Shown one piece after another: positions 1 to 5,613 of a DNA stretch of 5,613 bases (position 1 is the stretch's first letter; each line of letters opens with the position of its first letter). The stretch covers positions 1 to 5,613 of the forward strand of contig JAGHSP010000261.1 in the NCBI GenBank assembly GCA_018065815.1, in the 5' to 3' direction. Below the pieces are notes generated by a model. That model ran no database searches. It had not been told where the DNA came from and saw only the letters and a list, made by a program, of their open reading frames with translations. The translations under genes and the position numbers were made by a program. Source of the stretch: Candidatus Sodaliphilus limicaballi. Lineage in GTDB: Bacteria > Bacteroidota > Bacteroidia > Bacteroidales > Muribaculaceae.

Positions 1-28
1 GAAAAAAATATCTATAAAATATACTACT

Positions 29-91
29 ATGAAACTAAAAAGACTTGCAATTGCAGCTGCACTGGCCCTGTCATTCCTGGGCATGCAGGCC
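29..91 (+). other. Signal peptide coding segment of the GH2 protein
   Basis: Residues 1-21 have a basic n-region (K2, K4, R5), an Ala/Leu-rich hydrophobic core (about 6-18) and a short polar end, with M-Q-A before A-T-W fitting a signal peptidase I site. There is no Cys after the core, so this is not a lipoprotein. Sec export to the periplasm is a prerequisite for type IX secretion, which agrees with the C-terminal sorting domain of the same protein. Confidence 0.85.
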
Positions 92-3000
92 GCAACGTGG
101 CAAATGAAGCAAGGGCCGGCAATGACCAAATGGAGCGAATCCATCGACCCGACCAATGTGCTCAACGAGTATCCGCGCCCGCAGATGGAACGTGGCAGCT
201 GGATCAACCTCAACGGAGTGTGGGACCTGCGCGCAGGACACCTCGATGAGGAGTTCTCAACATCATTCGAGTATGACAAGGCCATCCTCGTTCCCTTCCC
301 CATCGAGAGCGCCATCTCGGGCATCATGGAGAAGAAGGACGAGCAGGTGTGGTGGTATCACCGCAAGTTCAACCTGCCCGCTAACCACAACGATAACCGC
401 TGGCTGCTCAACTTCGGCGCCGTGGACTGGCGTTGCGTCGTCTTTGTCAACGGCAAGCAGGTGGGTGAACACGAAGGCGGCTACGACCCCTTCTCGATGG
501 ACATCACCGACGCGCTCAACAGCGGCACCGAGCAGGACATCGTGGTGTTTGTCTATGACAACACCGGTGTCGAGGGTCAGCCCACCGGCAAGCAGAGCAA
601 GAACCCCTCAATATGCTGGTACACCGCATCGAGCGGCATCTGGCAGACAGTGTGGCTCGAGCCCGTGTCAAAGACAGCCCACATCACCCATTTCAACATG
701 GAGCCCACCCTTGACCAGAAGTGGCTCAACCTCAAGGTCAGCGCCAGCGATGCCGCTACCACTGTCAAGGTTGTAGTCAAGGACAAGGAAGGCAAGGAAG
801 TGAGCACCATCAGCGGCAAGCCCGGCGACATCATGCGTGCCAAATTCACCGAGGTTCACCCCTGGTCGCCCGACGACCCCTATCTCTACGACGTGTTCCT
901 CTCTCTTGAGAAAGACGGCAAGGTGGTAGATGAGGTGAAGAGCTACTGCGGTATGCGCAAGATCGAGGTTAAGCAGGACGAGAACAAGATACCTCGCATC
1001 TACCTCAACGGCAAGCAGATATTCGAGCTCGGCCCCCTGGACCAAGGTTTCTGGCCCGACGGCCTTCACACCGCACCCAGCGACGAGGCATTGCTCTTCG
1101 ACATCAAGGCAATGAAAGACCTGGGCTTCAACATGATACGCAAGCACATCAAGGTTGAGCCCGACCGCTGGTACTACTATTGCGACCGCGAGGGTATGCT
1201 CGTGTGGCAAGATATGCCCAGCGGCAACGTGGTCAAGGGCTACGAGGCCCAGGCCAAGGCCAACATGGAGCGCGAGTGGATCAACATCGTGGACGCAATC
1301 AAGAACCACCCCAGCATCGTGCACTGGATCGTGTTCAACGAGGGTTGGGGACAGTTTGACACTGACCGCATGACCAACATCATCGACCAGCGCGTGAACG
1401 TACTCTCGCCCTCACGCTACGGCAAGGCATCCCTCATCTGCTGCGCCAGCGGCTGGACCGACAGCAACATAGGCAACATCATCGACGTGCACAGCTATCC
1501 TCACCCCGGATGCCCCCACCACGCTACCCGCGCAGCAGTGTGCGGCGAGTATGGCGGCATCACGCTGCACGTTCCCGGCCACATCTGGCCTGGCGGCGAC
1601 TTCCAGTACACCGTGGTTGAGAGCCCCGAGGACTTCACCACCTATTTCAACTCGCTGGGCGAGGAAATCAAGGAACTCTACCACATGGGCCTCAACGCTG
1701 CTGTCTATACCCAGCTCAGCGACGTGGAGATTGAGAAAAACGGCATGTACACCTACGACCGCCGCGTGCTCAAGCCCTTCTCACCCTACCACAAGTTGCG
1801 CCAGAACATCCTTGAGTGCATCGACCTGCCCAACACCAAGCGAGTGGAGCGCACCATCCTCTCTACAGCCAAGGAACACGCCTACAAGTGGCGTTACACC
1901 ACCGAAACAGCTCCCCGCCACTGGCAGGACCTCACATTCGACGACAGCAAGTGGAAAGTGGGCGAGGGTGCCCTGGGCCACGGCGTGGGCGAATTCCCCG
2001 GCCTCGTGCGCACCGACTGGAACACCAGCCAGATTTACATGCGCCGCTGGTTCTACCTGGGCAACATCTCTCAAGAGCACATCAACAAACTGCAGTTCAA
2101 GCTCTTCCACGATGATGACATCGACATCTACATCAACGGCGTGTGGGCAGGAGCTCACGCAGGCTGCGTGTTTAACTACTGGAACATGCCCATCAACAAG
2201 GAAGCCCTCGCGACCCTCAAGCCCAACAGTTGGAACCTCATCGCCATTGCCGGACAGCAGGGCGGCGGCCAGCAGATCATGGACCTGGGTATCGTGGCAG
2301 TGAGCGAGGAAGACTTCGCCTACACCGAGGACTACCGCGAGCTTGACAACCCCGAGCGCAAGCCCTCACCCTCTCCTGGCACAGCAGTGGCACCCAAGTT
2401 TGCCCGCGCCACAACTCCCGTTCCTGCCGAGCCCAACCAGCGCGGCGGAAAAGGCGGTGTAGTTGCCGGTGAGTTCTTCCACGCTCAAGACCGCAACAAC
2501 GTGGCTTGGGTGGATCTCGACGGCGACGGCAGCCTCGATGTGGTTTACTCGGCTTGGAACGAGCACATGCTGGGCAACGCAGGCCGCGTTTCGCTCTACT
2601 ACAAGAACGACGGCAAAGGCAGCTTCACCCGCAACACCAACCTGTTCACACCCATCTACTACGGCTGCCCCGTGGCACTCGACTATGACAACGACGGTAA
2701 CCTCGATATCTTCTATCCCGGTCTCACCGACAAGAACTACAACAGCATCGACCAGGTGGTGGCTCACCTCTACCACAACAACGGCGACGGCACATTCACC
2801 CAGGTGAACGACGACGCAGCGATGGGCATCAAACCCATCTACAACGCCACCGACGGCGGCCGCTCACGCTCATGGGTGGGCACCGGCGACTACGACCGCG
2901 ACGGCTACACCGACATCGTGGTGACAGGCCGTGACGACTACATGGCCAAGGACGGCTACGGCAACGACGTGCTCATGCACGACCGCCGCACCACAGTCCT

Positions 3001-4324
3001 CTACCACAACAACGGCGGCAAGGGTTTCAGCAAGGTTAATTTCCCCGTCAACGGCAACAAGGCGTTCCACGGCCTCGCACGCGGTTCAGTGAACATGTGC
3101 GACATGGACAACGACGGACTGCTCGACATCGTTTCGGCCGGTTATGAGGCCAACGACGGCGTTCTCTACATCTACTACAACAACGGCGACGGCACATTCA
3201 GCGAGCCCACCCAGACCTTCCGCGGCTCGTATGACGGCGCATGCGTTCCCGCCGACCTCGACGGCGACGGCTTCAACGATATCCTCGTCACTGGTTTCTC
3301 AAGCAACAAGGGCAACATGGCCAAGTCGGTATTCATCTACCGCAACAACGGCGACCGCACCTTCGCTATGCTCAACGACTCGTTCAGCGGCTTTGAGGGC
3401 GTTGACGGCTCAACCCCCAGCATTGCCGACGTGAACAACGACGGTCTTGCCGACATCCTTATCGGCGGCCACGGCCAGGAGCACGAGATCACCACATGGC
3501 TCTATCTCAACAAGGGCGACATGGCATTTGAGCCCGTGGGCGCTTACTACAGCGACCCCTTCGGCAAGCAGTGGTCATTTGCCCGCATCAGCCACGGCAA
3601 CAACCACCTCATCGACGTGGACAACGACGGTTACCTCGATGCATGGAACATGGGCTGGGCACAAAGCTCGGTTTGCTCAAACGGTTGTGCAACAATTCTC
3701 TACCGCAACACCTCAAGCACAGTGGGCATCGCAGCCAACACTGCTCCCACAGTGCCCACAGGCATCAAGGTAGAATATGACAAAACAACCCAGAAGGCAA
3801 CCTTCTCATGGACAGCATCTAAAGACGACATCACACCCCAGGCAGGCCTGCGCTACAACATCTTCCTGCGCAAGAAGGGCAGCAAGGGCGGCTTCATGAC
3901 CGTTCCCGCACTTCTCACCACCGGCCACTTGAGCGTGGGCGAGCTCTCTGGCGAGATCGCTACCACCACCTACACCATGAACGTAGCGCTCGAGAACGTG
4001 GACTACGAGTGGGGCGTTCAGGCAATCGACGGTGGCAAAATGGCAAGTGCTTGGGCTGTGGGCTCATTCAATCCCCAGACAGCAGGTCTGTCAAAAAAAG
4101 AAATAGGCGCCGTTAAGATTTACGGGCATAACGGTGCCTTGGTCTATGACATCGCAGGCGACGCCGGAGCAACCCAGCTGCTGGTTTACAACACCGCAGC
4201 AGCCATCGTGGAACGAGCACAGGTGACAGGCAACGGAACCATCACCACCCTCGGTCCCGGCACCTACATTGTCACAGCCCGTGCAGCCAACGGCACAGCG
4301 AAAACAGTAAAAGTGGTTCTCTAA
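29..4324 (+). CDS. Secreted multidomain GH2-family glycoside hydrolase with FG-GAP propeller and type IX sorting tail
   Basis: The 1431-residue product opens with a signal peptide (basic MKLKR, hydrophobic stretch, likely cleavage after MQA near residue 21, no lipobox Cys). The GH2 core follows: jelly-roll sugar-binding domain about 50-213, Ig-like domain about 217-315, TIM barrel about 316-600. Barrel landmarks are LGPLDQGFWPDG (334-345), the R371/H373 region, VWQDMPSGN (392-400), the probable acid/base E438 in VFNEGWGQ and the probable nucleophile E507 in CGEYGG. Residues about 604-758 form another galactose-binding-like beta-sandwich (LFHDDDIDIYINGVW). A Pro-rich linker (about 765-805), a seven-blade FG-GAP/VCBS propeller (825-1230), an Fn3-like domain (1237-1350) and a Por-type sorting domain (1353-1431) complete it. 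GH2 enzymes are retaining exo-glycosidases (beta-galactosidase, glucuronidase or mannosidase types); the substrate cannot be read from sequence. Both catalytic Glu are present and the frame is unbroken, so an active, exported, surface-anchored enzyme is inferred. The ATG at 29 is chosen because it starts the signal peptide. No neighbouring SusC/SusD genes are visible. Confidence 0.93.
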   Translation: MKLKRLAIAAALALSFLGMQAATWQMKQGPAMTKWSESIDPTNVLNEYPRPQMERGSWINLNGVWDLRAGHLDEEFSTSFEYDKAILVPFPIESAISGIMEKKDEQVWWYHRKFNLPANHNDNRWLLNFGAVDWRCVVFVNGKQVGEHEGGYDPFSMDITDALNSGTEQDIVVFVYDNTGVEGQPTGKQSKNPSICWYTASSGIWQTVWLEPVSKTAHITHFNMEPTLDQKWLNLKVSASDAATTVKVVVKDKEGKEVSTISGKPGDIMRAKFTEVHPWSPDDPYLYDVFLSLEKDGKVVDEVKSYCGMRKIEVKQDENKIPRIYLNGKQIFELGPLDQGFWPDGLHTAPSDEALLFDIKAMKDLGFNMIRKHIKVEPDRWYYYCDREGMLVWQDMPSGNVVKGYEAQAKANMEREWINIVDAIKNHPSIVHWIVFNEGWGQFDTDRMTNIIDQRVNVLSPSRYGKASLICCASGWTDSNIGNIIDVHSYPHPGCPHHATRAAVCGEYGGITLHVPGHIWPGGDFQYTVVESPEDFTTYFNSLGEEIKELYHMGLNAAVYTQLSDVEIEKNGMYTYDRRVLKPFSPYHKLRQNILECIDLPNTKRVERTILSTAKEHAYKWRYTTETAPRHWQDLTFDDSKWKVGEGALGHGVGEFPGLVRTDWNTSQIYMRRWFYLGNISQEHINKLQFKLFHDDDIDIYINGVWAGAHAGCVFNYWNMPINKEALATLKPNSWNLIAIAGQQGGGQQIMDLGIVAVSEEDFAYTEDYRELDNPERKPSPSPGTAVAPKFARATTPVPAEPNQRGGKGGVVAGEFFHAQDRNNVAWVDLDGDGSLDVVYSAWNEHMLGNAGRVSLYYKNDGKGSFTRNTNLFTPIYYGCPVALDYDNDGNLDIFYPGLTDKNYNSIDQVVAHLYHNNGDGTFTQVNDDAAMGIKPIYNATDGGRSRSWVGTGDYDRDGYTDIVVTGRDDYMAKDGYGNDVLMHDRRTTVLYHNNGGKGFSKVNFPVNGNKAFHGLARGSVNMCDMDNDGLLDIVSAGYEANDGVLYIYYNNGDGTFSEPTQTFRGSYDGACVPADLDGDGFNDILVTGFSSNKGNMAKSVFIYRNNGDRTFAMLNDSFSGFEGVDGSTPSIADVNNDGLADILIGGHGQEHEITTWLYLNKGDMAFEPVGAYYSDPFGKQWSFARISHGNNHLIDVDNDGYLDAWNMGWAQSSVCSNGCATILYRNTSSTVGIAANTAPTVPTGIKVEYDKTTQKATFSWTASKDDITPQAGLRYNIFLRKKGSKGGFMTVPALLTTGHLSVGELSGEIATTTYTMNVALENVDYEWGVQAIDGGKMASAWAVGSFNPQTAGLSKKEIGAVKIYGHNGALVYDIAGDAGATQLLVYNTAAAIVERAQVTGNGTITTLGPGTYIVTARAANGTAKTVKVVL
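2501..3718 (+). repeat. Seven FG-GAP/VCBS blades (predicted calcium-binding beta-propeller) inside the GH2 protein
   Basis: Seven calcium-loop motifs of the form D-x-(D/N)-x-D-G-x-x-D begin at D829, D885, D954, D1025, D1076, D1134 and D1196 (for example DLDGDGSLD, DYDNDGNLD, DMDNDGLLD, DVNNDGLAD). The first six are each followed by a Y-x-N-x-G-x-x-x-F strand (YKNDGKGSF, YHNNGDGTF, YHNNGGKGF, YNNGDGTF, YRNNGDRTF, YLNKGDMAF); the last ends as LYRNTSS. Spacing is 51-71 residues. Seven repeats match the seven-bladed integrin-alpha-type propeller. In bacteria such propellers are usually taken to bind ligands or carbohydrate, or to serve as rigid surface spacers; which applies here is not visible. 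All seven calcium loops look intact. Confidence 0.88.
4085..4321 (+). other. Type IX secretion (Por-type) C-terminal sorting domain of the GH2 protein
   Basis: The last 79 residues (1353-1431) form a small all-beta module at the extreme C terminus. They show the order typical of type A sorting domains: VKIYGHNGALVYDIAG, then LLVYNTAAAIVERAQV, then LGPGTYIVTARA, and a closing KTVKVVL strand. In known systems this domain directs passage through the outer membrane and is cleaved as the protein is attached to surface lipopolysaccharide. The assignment rests on my pattern recognition; a TIGR04183/TIGR04131-type profile search would settle it. Confidence 0.75.
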
Positions 4325-4345
4325 CCCACCTTAATAAACTCGCAC

Positions 4346-4380
4346 AACACCGTCTTGCAATCAGCAGGACGGTGTTTTTT
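4346..4380 (+). terminator. Rho-independent terminator after the GH2 gene
   Basis: A 13-bp stem (AACACCGTCTTGC at 4346-4358 with GCAGGACGGTGTT at 4364-4376, one G-U wobble) closes a 5-nt AATCA loop. It runs into a tract of six T ending at 4380. It starts 21 nt after the stop codon. The opposite strand lacks a T tract after the stem, so it should act only on rightward transcripts. It separates the glycosidase from the downstream gene. Confidence 0.92.
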
Positions 4381-4440
4381 ATCGTCTAATGCACAGATCG
4401 TTCTTGTCATGGTTGCATGAAAACATTAAGCTCTAATTAC

Positions 4441-4488
4441 TTTGGCAAACATTTGGTTGTATCGGTTGTTTGTTGTATCTTTGCCAAA
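4441..4488. repeat. Pair of TTTG-N-CAAA palindromes flanking the Rpn promoter
   Basis: TTTGGCAAA (4441-4449) lies just upstream of the -33 box. Its exact reverse complement TTTGCCAAA (4480-4488) overlaps the end of the -7 box and the likely transcription start. Each copy is itself a 4+1+4 palindrome, and their centres are 39 bp apart. This could be a pair of operator half-sites or a cruciform. The TTTG of the second copy is shared with the promoter consensus, so part of the match is expected without any regulator. Confidence 0.4.
4452..4483 (+). promoter_or_regulatory. Bacteroidetes-type promoter of the Rpn nuclease gene
   Basis: TTTG at 4452-4455 (-33 box) and TATCTTTG at 4476-4483 (-7 box, exact match to TAnnTTTG) are separated by 20 nt, within the normal range for the primary sigma factor of Bacteroidetes. 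The start of transcription would fall near 4488-4491, giving an A/T-rich leader of roughly 20 nt before the ATG at 4512, with no Shine-Dalgarno sequence. A GTTGTATC direct repeat (4456-4463, 4472-4479) lies in the spacer and overlaps the -7 box. Confidence 0.8.
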
Positions 4489-4511
4489 AAGTTTACTAAA
4501 TTTATAGTCAC

Positions 4512-5441
4512 ATGGCAACAAAAACACTCATACGATTTGACTGGGCTATGAAACGCATGCTGCGCGACAAGGCCAACTTTGGTGTGCTTGAAGGGCTCAT
4601 AACCACACTGCTGAGCAAGAACATTCACATCGTGAAATTGCTTGAGAGCGAGAGCAACATGGAGGACGACAATGACAAGCAAAATCGCGTTGACATCCTT
4701 GCCGAGGATGACAAAGGAGAGCTGTTTATCATCGAAGTGCAAAACGAGAGCGAGTTTGCTTATTTCCAGCGTATGCTTTTCGGAACATCTAAACTTGTGA
4801 CCGAATACATCAACCGCGGCCAGGGCTATGAGAATATACGCAAAATCTATAGCATTAATATAGTGTATTTTAAGTTGGGCAACGGCACTGACTATGTCTA
4901 TCACGGCAAGACCGAGTTTCGCGGAATGCACAACGGAGAGTTGCTCACATTGTCGGGGTTCCAGCAGCAAAAGTTTCAGGTATCAGAGGTCAGCGAACTC
5001 TATCCCGAGTATTATATCCTCAAAGTCAACGACTTCAACAAGTGGTCGCGCGTGCCGCTAGAGCAGTGGATATACTTCCTGAACACAGGCGAGATACCCG
5101 AAGATGCCGATGCTCCTGGACTGGGCGAGGCACGAGAGAAACTCATCTTAGAGCACATGACCAAGACCGAGCTGGAAGCCTATTATCGCCATCTCGACAA
5201 CATTGTAGTGCTTCAAGACAACATTACCACAGCCCGTGGCGAGGGACGACTAGAAGGCTTCTACGAAGGACGCGAAGAAGGACGCGCAGAAGGACGTGCA
5301 GAAGGACGCGAAGAAGGACGCGCCGAAGGCGAGAAACTAGGTAAACTCAAGAGCGCAAAGTTGATGGTTGCTGCTGGCGCCGACAAAAACTTTGTGATAG
5401 AAACCCTTAACCTCACTCTCGACGAAGCACGAGAACTATAG
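4512..5441 (+). CDS. Rpn-family recombination-promoting nuclease / putative transposase (PD-(D/E)XK)
   Basis: The 309-residue protein has the Rpn (PDDEXK_2-type) nuclease fold at its N terminus. Visible landmarks are a helix with E27, D61 in NRVDILAEDD, and IIEVQNESEF with E75 and Q77 (the E-x-Q form usual in this family in place of E-x-K). A conserved region FQRMLFGTSKLVTEYI (85-100) follows. Residues 176-225 include the usual KWSRVPLEQWIYFLNTGE stretch. The tail (243-273) is a run of EGR(A/E) tetrapeptides, probably a charged helix or coiled coil, followed by LMVAAGADKNFVIETLNLTLDEA. Length is ordinary for Bacteroidota members. E. coli relatives are DNA endonucleases first linked to RecA-independent recombination and later to phage defence as toxins restrained by their own C-terminal fragment. 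The ATG at 4512 fits the promoter about 20 nt upstream. It is its own transcription unit, with no clear terminator after it. Catalytic residues appear intact. 'Transposase' in the family name is historical; no inverted-repeat element surrounds the gene. Confidence 0.9.
   Translation: MATKTLIRFDWAMKRMLRDKANFGVLEGLITTLLSKNIHIVKLLESESNMEDDNDKQNRVDILAEDDKGELFIIEVQNESEFAYFQRMLFGTSKLVTEYINRGQGYENIRKIYSINIVYFKLGNGTDYVYHGKTEFRGMHNGELLTLSGFQQQKFQVSEVSELYPEYYILKVNDFNKWSRVPLEQWIYFLNTGEIPEDADAPGLGEAREKLILEHMTKTELEAYYRHLDNIVVLQDNITTARGEGRLEGFYEGREEGRAEGRAEGREEGRAEGEKLGKLKSAKLMVAAGADKNFVIETLNLTLDEAREL
5157..5441 (+). CDS. Candidate internally initiated C-terminal Rpn fragment (RpnS-like antitoxin)
   Basis: An in-frame ATG at 5157 (M216 of the nuclease) would yield a 94-residue protein. 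It would lack the whole catalytic domain but contain the EGR(A/E) repeat helix and the final helix. An in-frame GTG at 5208 (V233, 77 residues) is an alternative. In E. coli, Rpn C-terminal domains are translated separately and block the full-length toxin, through a dimerisation helix that can carry four-residue repeats of variable number. The resemblance in layout is seen; separate translation here is inferred. No strong Shine-Dalgarno is present, which is uninformative in Bacteroidota, and the best nearby promoter-like string (TATACTTC at 5071) matches the -7 consensus poorly. Confidence 0.35.
   Translation: MTKTELEAYYRHLDNIVVLQDNITTARGEGRLEGFYEGREEGRAEGRAEGREEGRAEGEKLGKLKSAKLMVAAGADKNFVIETLNLTLDEAREL
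5265..5336 (+). repeat. 12-bp in-frame tandem repeat in the Rpn tail
   Basis: Five consecutive 12-bp units run 5265-5276, 5277-5288, 5289-5300, 5301-5312 and 5313-5324. All start GAAGGACG and are followed by CGAA, CGCA, TGCA, CGAA and CGCC. A degenerate sixth unit (GAAGGCGAGAAA) fills 5325-5336. Each unit encodes EGRE or EGRA (residues 252-271). Units differ at only one to three positions, so the array looks recent and liable to slippage, and copy-number changes stay in frame. Confidence 0.95.
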
Positions 5442-5449
5442 ACAAAGAT

Positions 5450-5479
5450 GGGTCTATTAATTACGGTGGGGTCTATTAA
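5450..5479. repeat. Direct repeat GGGTCTATTAA, two copies at 19-bp period
   Basis: GGGTCTATTAA occurs at 5450-5460 and again at 5469-5479, starting nine bases after the Rpn stop codon. The 8-nt intervening sequence is TTACGGTG. Function is unknown. Possible readings are the edge of a mobile or repeat element, a protein-binding array or chance in A/T-rich sequence. Confidence 0.7.
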
Positions 5480-5508
5480 ATCATGTTCTTATCCTAATGA
5501 ACTTTCTG

Positions 5509-5540
5509 GGTTGAAACGTGCAAGGTGGCGGTCTTCAACC
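5509..5540. repeat. Small inverted repeat downstream of the Rpn gene
   Basis: GGTTGAA (5509-5515) is exactly complementary to TTCAACC (5534-5540) across an 18-nt loop. A competing 5-bp hairpin, GCGGT (5528-5532) with ACCGC (5538-5542), overlaps its right arm. Neither is followed by a T tract, so neither is a standard terminator. Confidence 0.4.
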
Positions 5541-5561
5541 GCAGTATAGTGTATCGCGTTT

Positions 5562-5601
5562 ACCCTGCCCTGCCTTCGCTTGCGCTCAGTTAGGACAGGG
5601 T
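5562..5601. repeat. Imperfect stem-loop near the window end
   Basis: ACCCTGCCCT (5562-5571) pairs with AGGACAGGGT (5592-5601) with a single C-A mismatch, enclosing a 20-nt loop. No T tract follows on either strand, so it is not a classical terminator. The sequence has the feel of a dispersed intergenic repeat, but one copy in this window cannot show that. Confidence 0.5.
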
Positions 5602-5613
5602 TATGTGCAGAAC

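Larger units (their letters stand above)
5442..5613. other. Gene-free 3' tail, possible edge of a repeat element or of an unseen gene
   Basis: No complete gene lies here. Two frames stay open into the window edge: a rightward one from just after the stop at 5512-5514 (33 codons, ending ACAQLGQGYVQN), and a leftward one whose stop is at 5489-5491 (40 codons, containing RVNAIHYTAVEDRHLARF). I do not recognise either, and both are short enough to be chance. Composition is more mixed than in the A/T-rich gap at 4325-4511. Confidence 0.35.

Noticed and set aside
1..28. Promoter of the GH2 gene
   Set aside because: The visible leader is A/T-rich but too short to contain both promoter boxes, and there is no TAnnTTTG match. 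The promoter, or an upstream operon partner, lies outside the window.
668..1324. 218-codon open frame on the minus strand within the GH2 gene
   Set aside because: It is fully antisense to the Ig-like and barrel-coding region, is dominated by V/L/H/A as expected from reverse-reading G+C-rich codons, and has no family resemblance.
1551..2303. 250-codon rightward open frame inside the GH2 gene
   Set aside because: Its product is a low-complexity Ser/Thr/Pro/Ala-rich string, the usual appearance of an out-of-frame reading of Asn/Asp/Gly/Thr-rich coding DNA.
4437..4970. 177-codon open frame on the minus strand opposite the Rpn gene
   Set aside because: It lies antisense to clearly conserved nuclease coding sequence, has no recognisable domain, and its start would sit within the Rpn promoter region. 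It is a by-product of codon composition.
5265..5336. CRISPR-like array
   Set aside because: The units are directly adjacent without spacers, only 12 bp long, and in frame within a coding sequence.
4512..5441. Insertion sequence encoding a transposase
   Set aside because: Rpn-family genes are often labelled transposases, but the fold is a PD-(D/E)XK nuclease. I find no terminal inverted repeats or target-site duplication bracketing the gene.
5562..5601. Rho-independent terminator for the Rpn gene
   Set aside because: The stem has a mismatch and a 20-nt loop, lies about 120 nt beyond the stop codon, and has no T tract after it.

Overview
The window looks like a piece of a Bacteroidota (Bacteroidales-type) chromosome or metagenomic contig. 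Four things point there. The large protein ends in what reads as a type IX secretion (Por-type) C-terminal sorting domain, a system confined to the Bacteroidota and close relatives. The second gene has a near-ideal Bacteroidetes promoter (TTTG, 20 nt, TATCTTTG). Neither gene start has a clear Shine-Dalgarno sequence, and both are preceded by A/T-rich leaders. The glycosidase also belongs to a GH2 sequence type I associate with gut Bacteroidales. I cannot fix genus or species; Muribaculaceae or Prevotella-like taxa would be my guess.

Layout: bases 1-28 are a short A/T-rich leader. Bases 29-4324 encode one 1431-residue secreted multidomain protein: signal peptide, GH2 glycosidase core, an extra beta-sandwich module, a seven-bladed FG-GAP/VCBS propeller, a fibronectin-III-like domain and a type IX sorting tail. 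A strong intrinsic terminator (4346-4380) closes this transcription unit. The 187-bp gap then carries a new promoter (4452-4483), flanked by two copies of a TTTG-N-CAAA palindrome. It drives a 309-residue Rpn-family PD-(D/E)XK nuclease gene (4512-5441). The last 172 bp hold no gene I can defend, but contain a 19-bp-period direct repeat and several inverted repeats.

The two genes do not appear to be functionally linked: the terminator and promoter separate them, and their base compositions differ (the glycosidase is visibly richer in G+C). The glycosidase is probably exported and attached to the cell surface to act on a glycan, substrate unknown. The Rpn gene is the most interesting item. Its tail carries five tandem 12-bp units encoding the four-residue repeat EGR(A/E), preceded by an in-frame ATG that would allow separate production of a small C-terminal protein. 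That matches the gene-within-gene toxin-antitoxin / phage-defence arrangement described for E. coli Rpn proteins, here in a Bacteroidota setting.
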